Origin: Effrenium voratum | Lineage: Eukaryota; Sar; Dinophyceae; Suessiales; Symbiodiniaceae | Assembly (NCBI GenBank): GCA_963377175.1 | Contig: CAUJNA010001835.1 | Span: forward strand, 370,001 to 434,000 | Length of the DNA: 64,000 nt | Reading direction: 5' to 3' | Translations under genes and position numbers: made by a program | Shown here: positions 10,548 to 22,829 of the stretch, one piece after another | Layout: every line of letters starts with the position of its first letter | Position numbering within the stretch: position 1 is the first letter of the stretch | Notes under the pieces: model-generated | The model's database searches: none | Seen by the model: only the letters and a program-made list of their open reading frames with translations | Told to the model about the DNA's origin: nothing

Positions 10548-12074
10548 ACCTGGACTTATTTATCAAGAGGTGCCCTTGTTTGAAGCAGGCTGGACAAAGT
10601 CTTGGAAGCCTTGGGGAGCTACTCGGGAGAGAATGTCAGTCAACAACATAACAGGTCTGGCCTGGATCATTTTTTGCCAAAAAGGGAGCTCATGGCAGAC
10701 CGAAAACACTCACTCAAGCCCATGCTGTTTTCAGCTTCGGTTCGTCTCCCTGGCGCGCTTGGGCGCAGCTCCTCTTCAGGCCCTAAATGCCATTCCTTTT
10801 GATTCTTGGAGGCAAAACAAAAATCAATCACGAGCTAAATGCAAGGGTGCGGATTTATTTTGGAAGAAGCCAAGAAGCCAAAAGCGAAAACAAAAATCCA
10901 CCAAAAGAACGGGGGGAACAAGAACAACAACAACTAAAATAAATACCCCTCCAAATGCAAACCCCCATCAAACCTCCCTGAAGACTTCTGACAGCCCAAA
11001 CTTCTCCAGAATCCTATTTCAGCCTTTTCCCCACACCCTCCCCAAGCCCTCCCTCAGCGTCCCCGCAAAACGGTCAGGAAGCTGCGCCCTTCGACTTTGG
11101 GTGGCCCTCCCTTAAGATAAACCTGCCACAGGCATTGAACAGCCGGAACTCCGCACCACATTTCGGTTGGAATTTTCCATTCAACTGTGTTTTTGAGGAT
11201 ACCCTTTTTTGGGGTGGACCTCAAAAATACTTGCCTTTGTCGCAGGCGCGTTCGATGAGCAACCACGAAGAAGGATATCCCGACAAACGAAAACATGTCG
11301 TGGATTCCAGACTTCTTCGACCGAATTCCTGCCTTCGGCTGGCACCATGGCAATGGTGAGGTCATAGACCTGCGGTTTCCAGAGGGAAACAAACCAAAGG
11401 AAACCAAACGAACTGATAACTCAGTTCCGATCGAGTTGGAACTCAAAATGTCACCAAACTTTTATTTACCACTATGCATCAACTCCAAAAAGTGACAAAG
11501 GTCCAGGAAGGGGGTTCCGGAACCGCCCCTCAAGTCCGGAACGGTTTGGACTCCGAAGCCTAGACATGCCAGCGAAAAGCAGGTGAACTCGCTTCCGTGG
11601 ATTCAAGAAGCCATAGAGGCTCACTTCCGATCGAGTGAACTGGCCAAACAAGGTAACTAAACATTTGGTTTGCCAACCCAACAGCTTTTGGCTAGGGAAA
11701 AGCATCCCCCTCTTGGCCCACATCTGGGGTACGCAGAAATCATCTGTTCAGATGATGTTTCATATGTTGCCTACCTAAAAAAGCATGCTGCGGCTTTGGA
11801 GACCCCAACTGAGTGGAACGGCCAGTTTCCTCTGAACATCAACCCCCAATGACCAAAAAAAACACCCATCTACCTGGAGTCTCCTTCAAACATGGGGTCA
11901 CCCATTTTTCTTTTGGGTAGCCCCATTTCTAAAGTGTCACACTTTAGAGCTTCCCCCGAACCCCGACGATCCGATTTTCATGTTTGGCCCCCCACTGAGA
12001 GCTCCCAAACTCGGGGATCCAGCGCCATGAGGAGGCACAACCTCGCGGAGACCAAGGGCTCAAGAGCTACGAGC

Positions 12075-12271
12075 TTCAAACCACGTCAAGAGTAGGTTAT
12101 AACAATGATTACAACTGGGGTAACAGAAAACTAGCCCCCTTATACCCATGGTTGTTACCCGGATCTTACGTCAGGAGTAGGTTATAATCATGATTAATTA
12201 CAACTGGGGGAACAGCGGTTAGTAGCCCCTTATAACCATGGTTCTAACCCACTTACCTGACGTGGTTTGAA
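12075..12271 (+). mobile_element. TIR element, family A, largest copy
   Basis: The ends TTCAAACCACGTCA (12075-12088) and TGACGTGGTTTGAA (12258-12271) are perfect 14-bp inverted repeats. Inside, the left-end module (GTAGGTTATAA then GATTACAACTGGGG) is repeated from about 12169, so the element is an internal duplication or a nested pair. The right end read from outside gives ACGTCAGGTAAGTGGGTT, which contains a consensus-like splice donor AG/GTAAGT on the minus strand. A coding-like frame reads up to the left end. Confidence 0.75.
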
Positions 12272-12779
12272 CAAAGTGGTTTGGACGCTCTGGACATCAT
12301 GGATACAAAGGACCTGTCTCCTTTTTCCCGACTCAAAGATGGGGATTATGATCCATTCGTTTGGGCAACCCCGTTAAGAGTCAGAAGGAGACACCAGCCA
12401 ACTGAGGGCACTCCACCTTGAAACAAGCCAAGGGCTGGCAATGAAAAAACTTGGCTCGCACGACGCCTGCGCGAAATCATGAGGATGTTTAAACATGGAT
12501 ACTGTGCAAGAGCCCCCAAAAGAGAAGACAACCAGTAGTAGAAGAGGCATAGACATATTGTTTGGACGCATTTCCTAGCTGATTGATCTGGTTCCAATGC
12601 CTTTGAAGCCACGGGCTCTCTATTCTCATTGCTATGTGCTTGCATTGGGCGAACCTGAAGTCCAGGCTTTAGCCAATGCTATCAATTTCATTCCGCAGGG
12701 AGGTGGACAATCCCATGCTGTTTACTTTGAATGCAAAGGATAGGTCAAGAGAAAGTGAGAAAAATACGCTAGGTCATTT

Positions 12780-13480
12780 GAGGGCTTGGGATCTTATCCG
12801 GAACGCAGGCAAAGATTAAAGCAGAACATATATAAACACATGTATATGTATATCAACAAATAGCTGTGTATTACACGGGAAGCAAATTGAAAAATGCATG
12901 ACCAACATGTATCTATAAACAATGCCAATAATTAGTAAACTTATCAATTATAACATACGTGAATTTCCACCAATCGAACGTAAAAACTAAATATGGTGAA
13001 GCTCCTGGTTAAAACAAATATAATAATAAAATAGAAATATTGCAATATAAACACTATTAAATATGTTCATGTTGGAGAAGAACGACAGTGAGTGACAGAG
13101 GAGTGAACGGAGACAATAAATCAACAAGACATAGATGAATTAGACTCATACAACATGTGTGTTCTTCCTGAAACACGCGTGTTTCTATGTCTTTCTTGAT
13201 CACATCCATAGTAAATGTATCATCCATATTCATTGTCCCATTCACAAGTCTCTTGAATACTAATCATCCAACATATGCTATCATCCCACATCACACTTAG
13301 TATGTGACAAAGAGATAGTGAAAGGAATGGAATCTGAACCCAGAGGCAGGAGTGATATGATAGAAGTCCTTAAGTAATCACTTTGACTCATTGTCATGCC
13401 GTTCTTTCTCATGTCTATGCTCCTCTTCTGATTCTATTTCTATCATTTGATTGCAAAGGAACTTGCACAAGACAACTCAA
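12780..13480. other. AT-rich island, no gene recognised
   Basis: About 700 bp distinctly richer in A and T than its surroundings, with TATATAAACACATG-type stretches and few G/C runs. Its texture resembles the cob-bearing block at 47.5-49.6 kb, but I found no mitochondrial coding match. A minus-strand frame at 13057-13245 is open but unrecognised. It could be another, older organellar insertion or simply AT-rich DNA. Confidence 0.5.
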
Positions 13481-13567
13481 GTCCCCATGTCTGCTTCCAC
13501 CTGAACACACCGCAAAAACACAACAGCTTACTTGAAGGAAACCAGAAAGGTGTAGTTTTTTGAGCAT

Positions 13568-14050
13568 TTGACATGTTGTCAAATAGGGGGGCAAGGAAAT
13601 CCTCTGAAGCTACTTGGGCTACGCCTCCCCCTCAACCTCTGTGTAGGCTTTTCATGGAAAAGCCGTGAGTTTCCAACAGCCTGTGGGCGAAACTTGGCCG
13701 AGCGCCTCTCTCCGTCCAAGCTACGGCTGCCCGATACCGCCCGCGCCGCCGCACACGCACACCTGCGCTCGAGTCGAGTCCAGCCCAACACCCCCAACTT
13801 CGCAGCAGCTGGGCGGTTGATGGCGCTTTTATTCATGCCAGCTGGTGCGTTTGGTGGATCTTCAGTGCGAAGTGGTTCCTTGACCCCTTGCTACTGCTTT
13901 GCCGAAGACATGACACACATCTCTCCAAACCCTAAAGCAATCTTAGCGTTGAAGGGTGTAGCTGGGAACAAATTGAAGGCAAGTTGGGTAAACCGGCCCA
14001 CTCTCTTCGGGGGTCGACTGGTCGACTCCTGTACTTGCTCACACTCATGA
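13568..14050 (+). CDS. Candidate exon or ORF, unknown protein
   Basis: An open frame of 160 codons. The middle, roughly residues 40-105, is GC-richer and protein-like (NLAERLSPSKLRLPDTARAA, then FAAAGRLMALLFMPAGAFGG). The outer parts are less convincing, so the true exon may be only about 13675-13890. No domain is recognised. The antisense frame at 13579-13836 is also open. Confidence 0.25.
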   Translation: MTCCQIGGQGNPLKLLGLRLPLNLCVGFSWKSREFPTACGRNLAERLSPSKLRLPDTARAAAHAHLRSSRVQPNTPNFAAAGRLMALLFMPAGAFGGSSVRSGSLTPCYCFAEDMTHISPNPKAILALKGVAGNKLKASWVNRPTLFGGRLVDSCTCSHS

Positions 14051-14545
14051 AGAATCAAAGCGAACTTCAAACAGGGGCACTCTTTTAGTGGCCCTGCAAA
14101 TAGTTCAGGTGCCCCTTTTGGGAACCTTAACTAAACGTGGAGGGGAAGAAGAAAACAGGTCATGTCGATTCAAATTGTGTAAGATTCGAAGGGGATTTTC
14201 AAATTTATTTGCGGGTTGCCGAACTTTGAGGACCTTACTTTGAATTGTAACCTATAAACAACCTGTGAACACCTCAAAAGGGTGTGTCTCGGAGAAAAAA
14301 CACGTTGCACCCCCAAGCATGATTGGCATGATTGGCTTTTCCTTTATGTTCCTTTAAGGTTTCCCTTTCAAACCCAAGGAAAACACAGAAAGCAAACCAA
14401 CTCATCCCCGCGGGCGCCTTGAAGCCCTGCTTCGGCGTCGCCGGGGCTGGCAGGCCTCAACGCCCGAGTCGCGCGTCGCTTGAGCGAGGGGTGGATCCAA
14501 AAGGGGGGGAACTCGTGATGCGGCGTATTTCCTTTGTTCACCCCC

Positions 14546-14633
14546 AGTGAACATCCCAATCGCAACTAAAATAGACTAAAATGGGTGGTGCACCTACCCC
14601 AAAATGGTACCATTGGTTTTGACCCACAGTGAT
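14546..14633 (-). mobile_element. Short TIR element, family E
   Basis: Opposite orientation to the copy at 2117-2219. It reads AGTGAACATCCCAATCGCAA at the left and CATTGGTTTTGACCCACAGT at the right, with GGGTGGTGCACCTACCCC inside. The block order is the same, so the homology is clear; the outer palindrome is partly lost. Confidence 0.6.
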
Positions 14634-14639
14634 TTGAGG

Positions 14640-16370
14640 GTACACCTTTGTTTGTGTGGGGGAACTCGTGTGGAACTCGTGTGGTACACTCCCCCAAACA
14701 TGGAAGCTCCAGGACCCCGAAATGGAAGACTTGGTTCCATTTACAGGATCGGCCTTCTGGGAGCTTGCGTGGTAGTCTGAGGGAGTGTGGGTCGCACCAA
14801 GACCAGCAATGTACAACAGGCTTCTAAACAGGATACATTCTGTCCAAACTCAAAACTAGCTTTAGCAGTTATTTTGATGGGTTTTACACTTACTGCCGCG
14901 CAGCCTACGACTCACCTCCATCGGAAGGTTTTGGACCCCACTTTAGGGGCCCCTTCGATGCTTAGGTGACTTCTGGATGTCTCCAAAAAAACTCCGTAGG
15001 GCCTCCTCCCCTTTTCCAGTCGTGAATTGTCAGGGGCGGTGCTTCAGAATACAAAGTCCAGGAACTCAATGAGGGAGTAAGCCTATGTCAAACAAACCCA
15101 AAAAAACACCACGCATTCCTGAAATGTCAGGGTTTGTTCTATTTCACCTAGGGGTGAATCCTCCAATTACCAAACACACTCCAAAATAAGCAGGCTGCAT
15201 CATCTGCAAATAGCCTGGAATTGGTGTAGCTGTACTCCCGGGGGCAACTTGCGACACAACATCGCACCACACTGTGGGAAACTGCAGGTTCTCGTGGAAT
15301 CGGATTCAACTGGGGTGCCCAATGTTTGTGTGGTTTCATTTGGTTTCCAACAGCGACAGCACGTAAGTTTCCATGAATCTAGGACAAACACATTTTGAAC
15401 AAACAGGGGGCCCGATATTTTCTCGGCTCACACTTGGGGTCCTCCAAAAGCTATAGTTGTTAAACAAGGGGCATAACTCGTCTACCCAATATAAATATCC
15501 CGGTCCTTCCAGTTGCCACTATAGTAGACAACCGGTTGAAACCGAATCCATGCTAAAACTAGAGGCTAAAACCACCGAAGGGTGAATTATGTGGAGGTTC
15601 AAAAAGTATTACCCAAAATAGCACCCTGGTTTAGGAAGCAAAGACTAAAACCTGCGAAACCCCAGCTGCGATCCGATCCGCCTGCCAAGGCCTTGCCACG
15701 CCGGAATCCTGCGAGAGACGCCGAAAGCCCGAAAACCGCGGGGAAGATGCGGGGGTCATGGGAGTGGAGTTGGGGTTTTCAAGGGACACCGATGAAAACA
15801 CCAATTGTTCCCACCAGACAAGGCCGGTTCTCACCATTTGAAGACACGGCTGGCTGTTTCAGAGTTTCTCGAACTGGTGGGGGAATTCCCCCTTCTGGCC
15901 ATGGGGGTCGGAGCTATAGTTCACTTGGAACTCAAGCCTTTCATCGTTCGATTGACTGGGATGTAGATGGCACGATTCCCCCCTTTTGGTTTGGACCCCT
16001 TATCCACAAGGAAGTCGCGCCATGCACATTCAACTGTAGAGGTTCCGACGGCTAGCGCTTGCCCTGTGGCACGGGGGCACCCATTTGAGCATCTGCCCAC
16101 GTGTGTGTTTTCAAAACCAAAGGCAAAGCGACCAATTGTTCCTTTTTTGTGGGAAACAGGAAAACCACCATGCCCAGTGCTTCATAGGCAAGGGGAAACC
16201 ATCATGCAACGCCTGAAAGAAAGAAACCCTGGTTACCTACTATAGCGTAATAAAATTGAAACAGAGGGGTCCACAATCAATTGTTCAACAATGCTTCTCC
16301 ACCTATGCTCGAACACCCGCCGGTTCTCCTTTGCCGGTCAAGGAAAGGCATAATCTTTGTGGGGGTGTAT
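14640..16370. other. Intergenic, weak open frames only
   Basis: I see no supported gene here. The tract 15640-15780 is GC-richer and open on both strands (plus-strand stretch KALPRRNPARDAESPKTAGK, minus-strand stretch SGFRRLSQDSGVARPWQADR), so an exon is possible but the strand cannot be chosen. The rest is low-information sequence with homopolymer runs. Confidence 0.4.
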
Positions 16371-16374
16371 GTCT

Positions 16375-16438
16375 ACCAACCAACCAACCAACCAACCAAG
16401 CAAGCAAGCAACCAACCAACCAACCAACCAACCAACCA
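16375..16438. repeat. CCAA tetranucleotide microsatellite
   Basis: Sixty-odd bases of CCAA repeats interrupted by three CAAG-type units in the middle. Confidence 0.95.
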
Positions 16439-17522
16439 GTTCAAGGGCGCTTTCGTATTCCCTGCTGAGAACAATAGCCATGTAGTTTAGGCCAAAACGC
16501 ATTTCGAATGTGTTTGCGGGGACATAATGTCCAATCGTCTTAAGGGTGTTCCAGGTTCCCCAAAACGAATCACAGCCAGAAGTGCCATGGTCAACAATCC
16601 TAGAGGCCAACCAAGATCATGCTTCCGTGAATCGGAGTCCCCAATTTCGGTTTAGATACCCTTTTCACCGACACAAAGGGAACTGTTCCATCCACTTTCA
16701 CCCTGATGTACATTACCAACCGCAAGTACAAAACGCCCAATTGCGCCTTCGAAGCAATTGCCCATCGCAGACCTACACGAGCGACAAGGGGTCGGCCAAA
16801 TCATGAGGACTAAGTACTTACACGCACTGTCCTATGAGCAAGGAATTTGATGATTTGACCTTCCCGCGACTAAGCTGCGGAAGATACGCACATAGGGAAC
16901 TTTGGCTTCTCTGCCTATGAAAGCCGCGATGCCTTCTGAGAACGTAGATGTCCAAGTGGCCCTCTGTCGCTTGTCGTGCTTGTGGTCGCTCCAGTGGGTG
17001 CTCAATAATCCGCAAGTTGCAATTGCGCTTGTGTCTCTGCACACCCTGTAGGCTCCGTCCGTTGTCAGAACCACCCCGCGCTTCCGCTCAATCTTAAAGC
17101 AAGGGCTTTAGAGGGGAGGGGGACTGGGAAATATGGGAGAATTCGACCGATTTGTAGCAGGATGTCCGCGGGGCCCGTCTGTGGAAGAGGCCTGGACGAT
17201 TTTGACGCTTCGCGGCCTGATTCAAAAGGCCGGTGCAACTCTTGTCAAAAAAATCTAGAAACCGTAGAAGCCAATCAAATCCCAACCGGTTCAACTCCGG
17301 TCAAACCGCTCAGAAACCGGTCAAAAACCGGCCAACTCCGGTCAAAACCTAAATTCCCCCTAGAAACCAGTCAACTTGTCCTCTCGAAACCAATCCATTC
17401 TTTTCTCTTGTTGGCTCAGCCCAGGCCATCAGGCTTCGCTTGGCCCAGTCTTCTGCAACTCTCCCTTGAAGCCATGCGGAAACACGCGAACACGCACCCA
17501 CCTATCCCGCATGTCGGTGCCG

Positions 17523-17631
17523 ACTCACTCACTCACTCACTCACTCACTCACTCACTCACTCACTCACTCACTCACTCACTCACTCACTCACTCACTCAC
17601 TCACTCACTCACTCACTCACTCCCTCACTCA
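17523..17631. repeat. CTCA tetranucleotide microsatellite
   Basis: About 27 uninterrupted ACTC units with one substitution near the end (TCCC at about 17620). Frames through it encode Thr-His-Ser-Leu repeats and are not evidence of a gene. Confidence 0.97.
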
Positions 17632-17801
17632 AGCCAACACCACACCTCAAGGCGGGCAACGCGAAGCGTTTACAATAACCTTCCATTTGCGTCCTTCTCT
17701 TCAAAAGCTGAGCCAAAGCCCAGGCGAAATCGTCGGCTGTTCTATGGATCCAAATGAGTGAAGAGCTCAGACTTTATGCCCAGACCTCCAGCACAACTTG
17801 G

Positions 17802-17920
17802 ATGTTCAACTTAATAAGAAGGGCATGACCATGGTAAGGGGATGATCGCCCCTACCCAAGCTGTAACTTATACTCATGGCTATAGCTGTAGCAAATATAT
17901 ACCAGACGTTGGTTGAACAT
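17802..17920 (+). mobile_element. TIR element, family A
   Basis: The ends ATGTTCAAC (17802-17810) and GTTGAACAT (17912-17920) are perfect inverted repeats. The right end continues inward as CAACCAACGTCTGG on the minus strand, matching the family A end at 62471. The interior has GACCATGGTAAGGGGAT, the family core. The CAGGTAAG motif is changed to CTGGTATA in this copy. Confidence 0.65.
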
Positions 17921-18649
17921 TGAGCCAAGTCTCTTTGAAGCCTTTGAAGTCACAAGCCCTTGGAGGTCGCGCCGGGTTTGGACTGAACCCGCTTCACCTA
18001 CCGTAAGTTGGCTCAACTAGGTCCTCCAGTAGAGAGGTTCGAAGAAGGGTACCAACCTTTTTCCTGTAGTCTATTTTAGTAGGGGAACCCTCGCCCAAAA
18101 ACTGGGTAAAAGGGCACTACCGGGGGACCTAGTCGATATCCAAGGCCTTGCCTGTTGGCTTAAGTTTGAACCTCCAAACGTTGAACACGCACGGATCGAT
18201 CCGCATGGCGGCAATAAGCTCACCAGAAGGGAAAAGGGCCACGCGGGTCCCTACCAATGTTCCTGGCCCCAAAATGAGCATGGGTGACTTTTCCCATCTA
18301 ATGGTTGAAATATCATCTTAGTGGCTTCCCAACCAATGGTCACCCCAAGTTCTGAGCAACCATCACATGGGAGTTGGACATGGGAAAAAGCCACAAGTTC
18401 TGCGATGGCAACAAAATAGGGGACAATACTCAAACCTCCAGAATTTCATGGGCAGAAAGGGCGCCAATTCTTTATCTGGCCTCGATTCTACAGTCCGGGA
18501 ATATCCGGAAAACGGTTTGGATGCGCTTAGCTTCTTGCGCATTCCGCATCTTCTTTCCCTTGTTGGTCCTGAGTCTTTAGTACTCTATAAAAATATGCCC
18601 TGGGGATATCCAACATCCCCTTTGAGCCTATCTGGGCAGAGACCCCATA

Positions 18650-18756
18650 CTAACTGGATGGGCAAAATCCAGTTTGCACCAGTTGGGATGGATGACACCT
18701 GAAAAATACCCGGGTAAACCGTCTACCAACAGGTGCAGATGTTTGTCCACCCACAG
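18650..18756 (+). mobile_element. TIR element, family D
   Basis: Begins CTAACTGGATGGGCAAAATC and ends GTTTGTCCACCCACAG, flanked by TA on both sides (18648-18649 and 18757-18758). Compared with the copies at 38596 and 56380, the left end carries a small insertion. It is directly followed by a family A copy. Confidence 0.6.
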
Positions 18757-18768
18757 TAGCTGTCTCTG

Positions 18769-18869
18769 ATGGTCAACCCACTTAGTAGTTGTAACCATGG
18801 TAAGGGGATCCCCCTACCCGAGTTGAAACCATGGTCATAGTTATAACCTGCGGCATCGCCATTTAAACA
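18769..18869 (+). mobile_element. TIR element, family A
   Basis: Starts ATGGTCAACCCACTTAGTAG and ends ATTTAAACAT, a decayed inverted repeat. The core GTAACCATGGTAAGGGGATC and the later AACCATGGTCATAGTTATAA match the copies at 12075, 17802 and 62471. The donor-like motif is not kept. Confidence 0.55.
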
Positions 18870-19193
18870 TCCGGACATGTTTTACACTACCTCCAGCCCT
18901 GAAGCCCTACACCCCGGTTTTCAAATATATGAATGTTGTCAGTGTACTAAGTGGGTTGAACATGGAACCTGACAGAGACAAGGTCCCGAAGGAACAAAGG
19001 GCTAGTGGGGTGAACCTCCAAGAACAGGGTTGTGGGATCACTCGAGGTTTATCCCCCACTTCTGTGATACAAGGGAATCTCCCCCTTTGTGCGGGCATGG
19101 GTCAAGATTAAACCACCAGGGCATCACAGGTTTTCGTCCTTTCCATTTGCCAGAGTTCCATGTCGTGGACCCATGTTTGACAACCACACCTAA

Positions 19194-19335
19194 CATGAGT
19201 CGCAATCAAAACCTGGTACTAAAATGGTCTACCCAGAACCACGTACAGGATTAAGAAGGCGGCCGCAGCTATTTCTGGTTGGGATCGTCCCTTACTAACC
19301 CTCATCTAACCCGGGTTTTGATTGTGGCTCACATG
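19194..19335 (+). mobile_element. TIR element, family F
   Basis: 142 bp with inverted ends: CATGAGTCGCAATCAAAACC at the left and GGTTTTGATTGTGGCTCACA at the right. The interior (GGTCTACCCAGAACCA, AAGGCGGC, CCCTTACTAACC) aligns block for block with 44539-44681, a nearly equal-length copy. No coding capacity. Confidence 0.75.
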
Positions 19336-19621
19336 GAGCTGGGTTGAACCTCCAAGTTCCGTCCCAAGAAAACGCCCCGCCTGGCCCTTTCGGCAGGACC
19401 TCTCGGGCCAGCCCGCCCGCGGCTCCCCGGAGCCCGGGGCTCAGCGGGGCCGGGCTCGAGCCATAAAGCACTCGAAATGGAAGATGGGGGTGTGCCTTGT
19501 CTTGAGGGTTTGTGTTTTTCTTGTGTGTTTTTTGTTTGCTTGTGTGGTTTTTTTCTCTTTGGGGGGGGGGGGGGAGTTAAAGGGAACCAAAAGGACAATT
19601 TTGCGGGCGTCCCTAGAAAGA

Positions 19622-19645
19622 GTGTGCGTGTGTGTGTGTGTGTGT
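19622..19645. repeat. GT microsatellite
   Basis: Short run of GT dinucleotides. A 14-bp G run lies just upstream at 19561-19574. Confidence 0.9.
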
Positions 19646-21055
19646 CTCTAGAGGCGGGTGCCAGGGAAAAACTCAACCCTTTGCGATCTGTTTGCAATCC
19701 GTTGTAAATAATACCCTGTGTCCTCGTCCCTAAGACTTTGTCTTGTGGCTTTCCAACTGGCCCCAAGCAATTTACGCAAACCTGACAATCAATGGGGAGT
19801 GCTCCTTTTCCCAACTCAACCGACTAGCCTCAAAAACACCCGCCCATATTCCCGCACACAGCTGCACTGCCTGGTGCTGTTTCTGGAGCTGGCTTCCTTC
19901 AACTCTCTTGGGATGGCTTCCGGCGTGTCTTTGTGGGTACCTGTTTCTCGGGTTCCTTAGAGGATACATTCAAAACCCAGCTTCACCTGGGAATTCTCCG
20001 AGCTGAGAAACGTCTACCCTGACATACTGAACAGCTTGGCCAACTTGGAGGCAAACTAAATAGAATCACTAGAAAAAGGGCCGACCCCCTGTTTGAACAT
20101 GAAACCCTTGTTTAAACATCCTACTCTCAGTTTAAACACTGTTGGTTGTGCTAGGGCATGGGGTGAGCTCTGCGAAGAAAAAAAGCGCCGGCCTAAAGCA
20201 TGAGCTAGTTCTAGACAAGAAATCTAGGGATCCGCTGAATTGCCTCATCTTGGATTCACTGCCCGAATCTCCTACCCTACATCTTCGTGCTGCTCAGAGG
20301 TTCTCAGAAATTTGGGGTAACCTCGCACCATTGGCGGTTTCTCTTCACAGAACGTGTGAAGGGAATGGCCAAAAATGAACCCCTAGAAACCTATCTCTTT
20401 GGGTGGTTCTTCATTGCTTGCAAGGGCCCATCATGGCCCTTGCCCATCATGTCTCTGGGCTATGGCTCCCTCTCAAGTCAGAATATGAGCCACTCCCAAT
20501 ATTCGTTGTACGTGTCCTTTCAATCCATTGTGTTCCCGATGACATTGGACTTGATGAGCAACCTCCATTTCCTAGTGTTTTGGTGAGTGTACCCACCTAC
20601 CCTAGACAACGGTTTGTAATGAGGGTTGCTCTAAATCAGTATCTGGGTTTGTCTCAAAACAAAGGACAACCCCCCCCAAAAAAAGAAAATAACAATAACA
20701 CAACCACAACAATAAACACAATCGTTGGTGCTCCTCTCGTGTCTCTCTGCAACTCTACCCTCAAAAAGAAAGACATGCTCCCGTATTTTCGGTGTCTCAG
20801 CTCCAAAATGGTCAAAACAGTATCTGCAAAGTCCACAACATGTCCAAACCATGAACAACATGAATGCAAGACAAATTGGTAGGGGGTCCACCTTGACCTC
20901 TAAGTTGCCCTTTGAGGACCCAGAAATACAAATCCAACCTTTTGCGAGATGTACAAAAGTGGGAACCCAAAAAGAAAACACCGAAAGGTGAAAAGGTCAA
21001 TTCGCTTTGGACAGGTGAGACGAAATGGGCAAATTGTCAGGAGTTGCCAACCTGA
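19646..21055. other. Intergenic, no gene recognised
   Basis: Mixed sequence with overlapping open frames on both strands and no clear exon. A family H fragment (GGGTTTGTCTCAAAAC) is at about 20644. The short repeat AAAAGGTCAATTCGCTTTGG followed by ACAGGTGAG lies at 20991-21019 and ends in a splice-donor-like CAG/GTGAG. Confidence 0.45.
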
Positions 21056-21065
21056 AACACCGAAG

Positions 21066-21206
21066 TCATCACGCGTCCAGCAAGCGTTTTCCCTACAGCG
21101 GCCAAGGCCGGCCGGGCAGTCGAGTTTATGGCCGTGAAATTCGTTGCCAGGTCCAAGGCAAGCGCGGCCGAAGCTGTTGCGATGTATTTCAACTCTCCTC
21201 ATTCCG
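21066..21206 (+). CDS. Candidate internal exon, Ala-rich protein
   Basis: Between an AG at 21064-21065 and a GT at 21207-21208, the frame through the ATG at 21128 encodes about 47 residues with an Ala-rich, helix-like character: PASVFPTAAKAGRAVEFMAV, then KFVARSKASAAEAVAMYFNS. The donor lies at the start of a GT microsatellite, so its exact place is uncertain. No family is recognised. A competing frame is also open, but its product is much less protein-like. Confidence 0.33.
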
Positions 21207-22829
21207 GTGTGTGTGTGTGTCTTTGTCCTTTGAGGGCACCCGTTTCACCAACTTGTTGCAAGGGGAAAGAAGGAGCGCCGCCCAAAATGGGGGAGGGGGT
21301 CTTATTTTGACATGCCAATTGCGGGCTGCACTTGTACAACTGGCGTGAACAACTAACTGTTCTAGGGGTTGATTCCCCATTCTTTTCAGCCATCGTTCTT
21401 TTCAAGAACCAGCTGTTTCCCCAGGGTTTTGGGTGGTTTTTTTAGAAAGAAGGATGCCTGGAAAGAATGGAAATGGAAGGTACCCCTAGAATTGTTGCGG
21501 GGGGGGGGGGGGGAGGAAGACCAATGGATCCTCTTGACATGGCCTCCTGTTTCTTCCCATTGTTGTAAAGAGTGTACATGACTTACCGCTCCTTTCAAAA
21601 ACAATCCAACAACCAAAGGAAAGCGCGCTCTTGAGCATGTGGAAGTTTCGCATTTCAGACGCATCAACATTCTCAGTGCCTCACGGAAGAATCAGAGGAC
21701 TGGAGGCAGCACAGCCTGTCGCCTCCATCGATACGTGAGTTTTTACAACGAAAGACTCCTGCTCGTGACAACTTGCTCTAAAAAGAATGTACGATTCAAC
21801 AAACATCGCTCGAGTTGTTAGCGACCATGCCTGTCCGAGCCCATTTCCCGTACCATGTTTTGGATGTGCTCGTTCGCACTTGTTTGTGCCGATGTGTGCT
21901 TCTTGTTTTCCACTTTTTGTGCACTCGTTTCGTTGATAACTCTTCACAAACTCGCCTCCGTAAAAGAACACGAAACTACCAAACTTGATGTCTGCTCGAA
22001 GCAGACATCCAGCTACAACGTGTCAATGTGTGTCTGCAGAAACGCTATCCACCAACTTGCTATACAATATGCCAACAATCATAGTGGAAACCAGGATTAA
22101 TTAGCCCTGGATCATTCAGGGTCGATTCAAGATGAGCCCCCCCTCCTTTCAATTGGTTCACAAAGGATCAACAGTACCATTCACCACAGCTCACACGGCA
22201 AGCGACTCGTTCGTGCCAATGGAACGTATCGCCGCTCACGGAAAGGCACAGGTGCCCAAGACAGGAGGTGCGACGATTGTTGGGAGCCGTGCGGCATAGA
22301 AGTTCGGGAAAACCATATGAGTACGTGTCAAAATAGGGGCATCCAAAACAAAGGATGTTTCCCGCCGGCTTCCCTTTGAAACCAGCCCAGAAGGGGCCTC
22401 CCTCAAAAAAACACTCCGAGTTTCAATCACAAGTCATCAATTGCAAATGTGAATGTTCAACTTGTCAGGAAGTACTGGCCCTTTCTGGTATCCTCTTTAG
22501 GGCCGACGGCACAGGGCGGCACCAGGGCGAACAACTTACCGGAGTGGAGTCAGAAAGAGTCTACCCGGACAATCGAGATTTATGGTTGGCGATGTCCCTC
22601 CCATTCTTAAGGGTAGTTTGAGGGTCCAGTCACTCGACGTCTTTACCTCTACGATCATCAGACAAATCTAAGGTGGGGCACTGGGGAAGTTGGACAAATG
22701 GAAAATGCAAGTGCGCCAACCTGTCCCTTTCAAGAACTTGGGCTTGCGCTACTCAAATCAGTGCCCAATTTGCTCAGCTTTTGAGGCCTTAGAGGACACA
22801 CTTGAACGACGGCGTGCACATCCACACTT

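Noticed and set aside
17162..17761. Open frames of 199 and 100 codons with Thr-His-Ser-Leu repeats
   Set aside because: They exist because the CTCA microsatellite has no stop in any frame on this strand.
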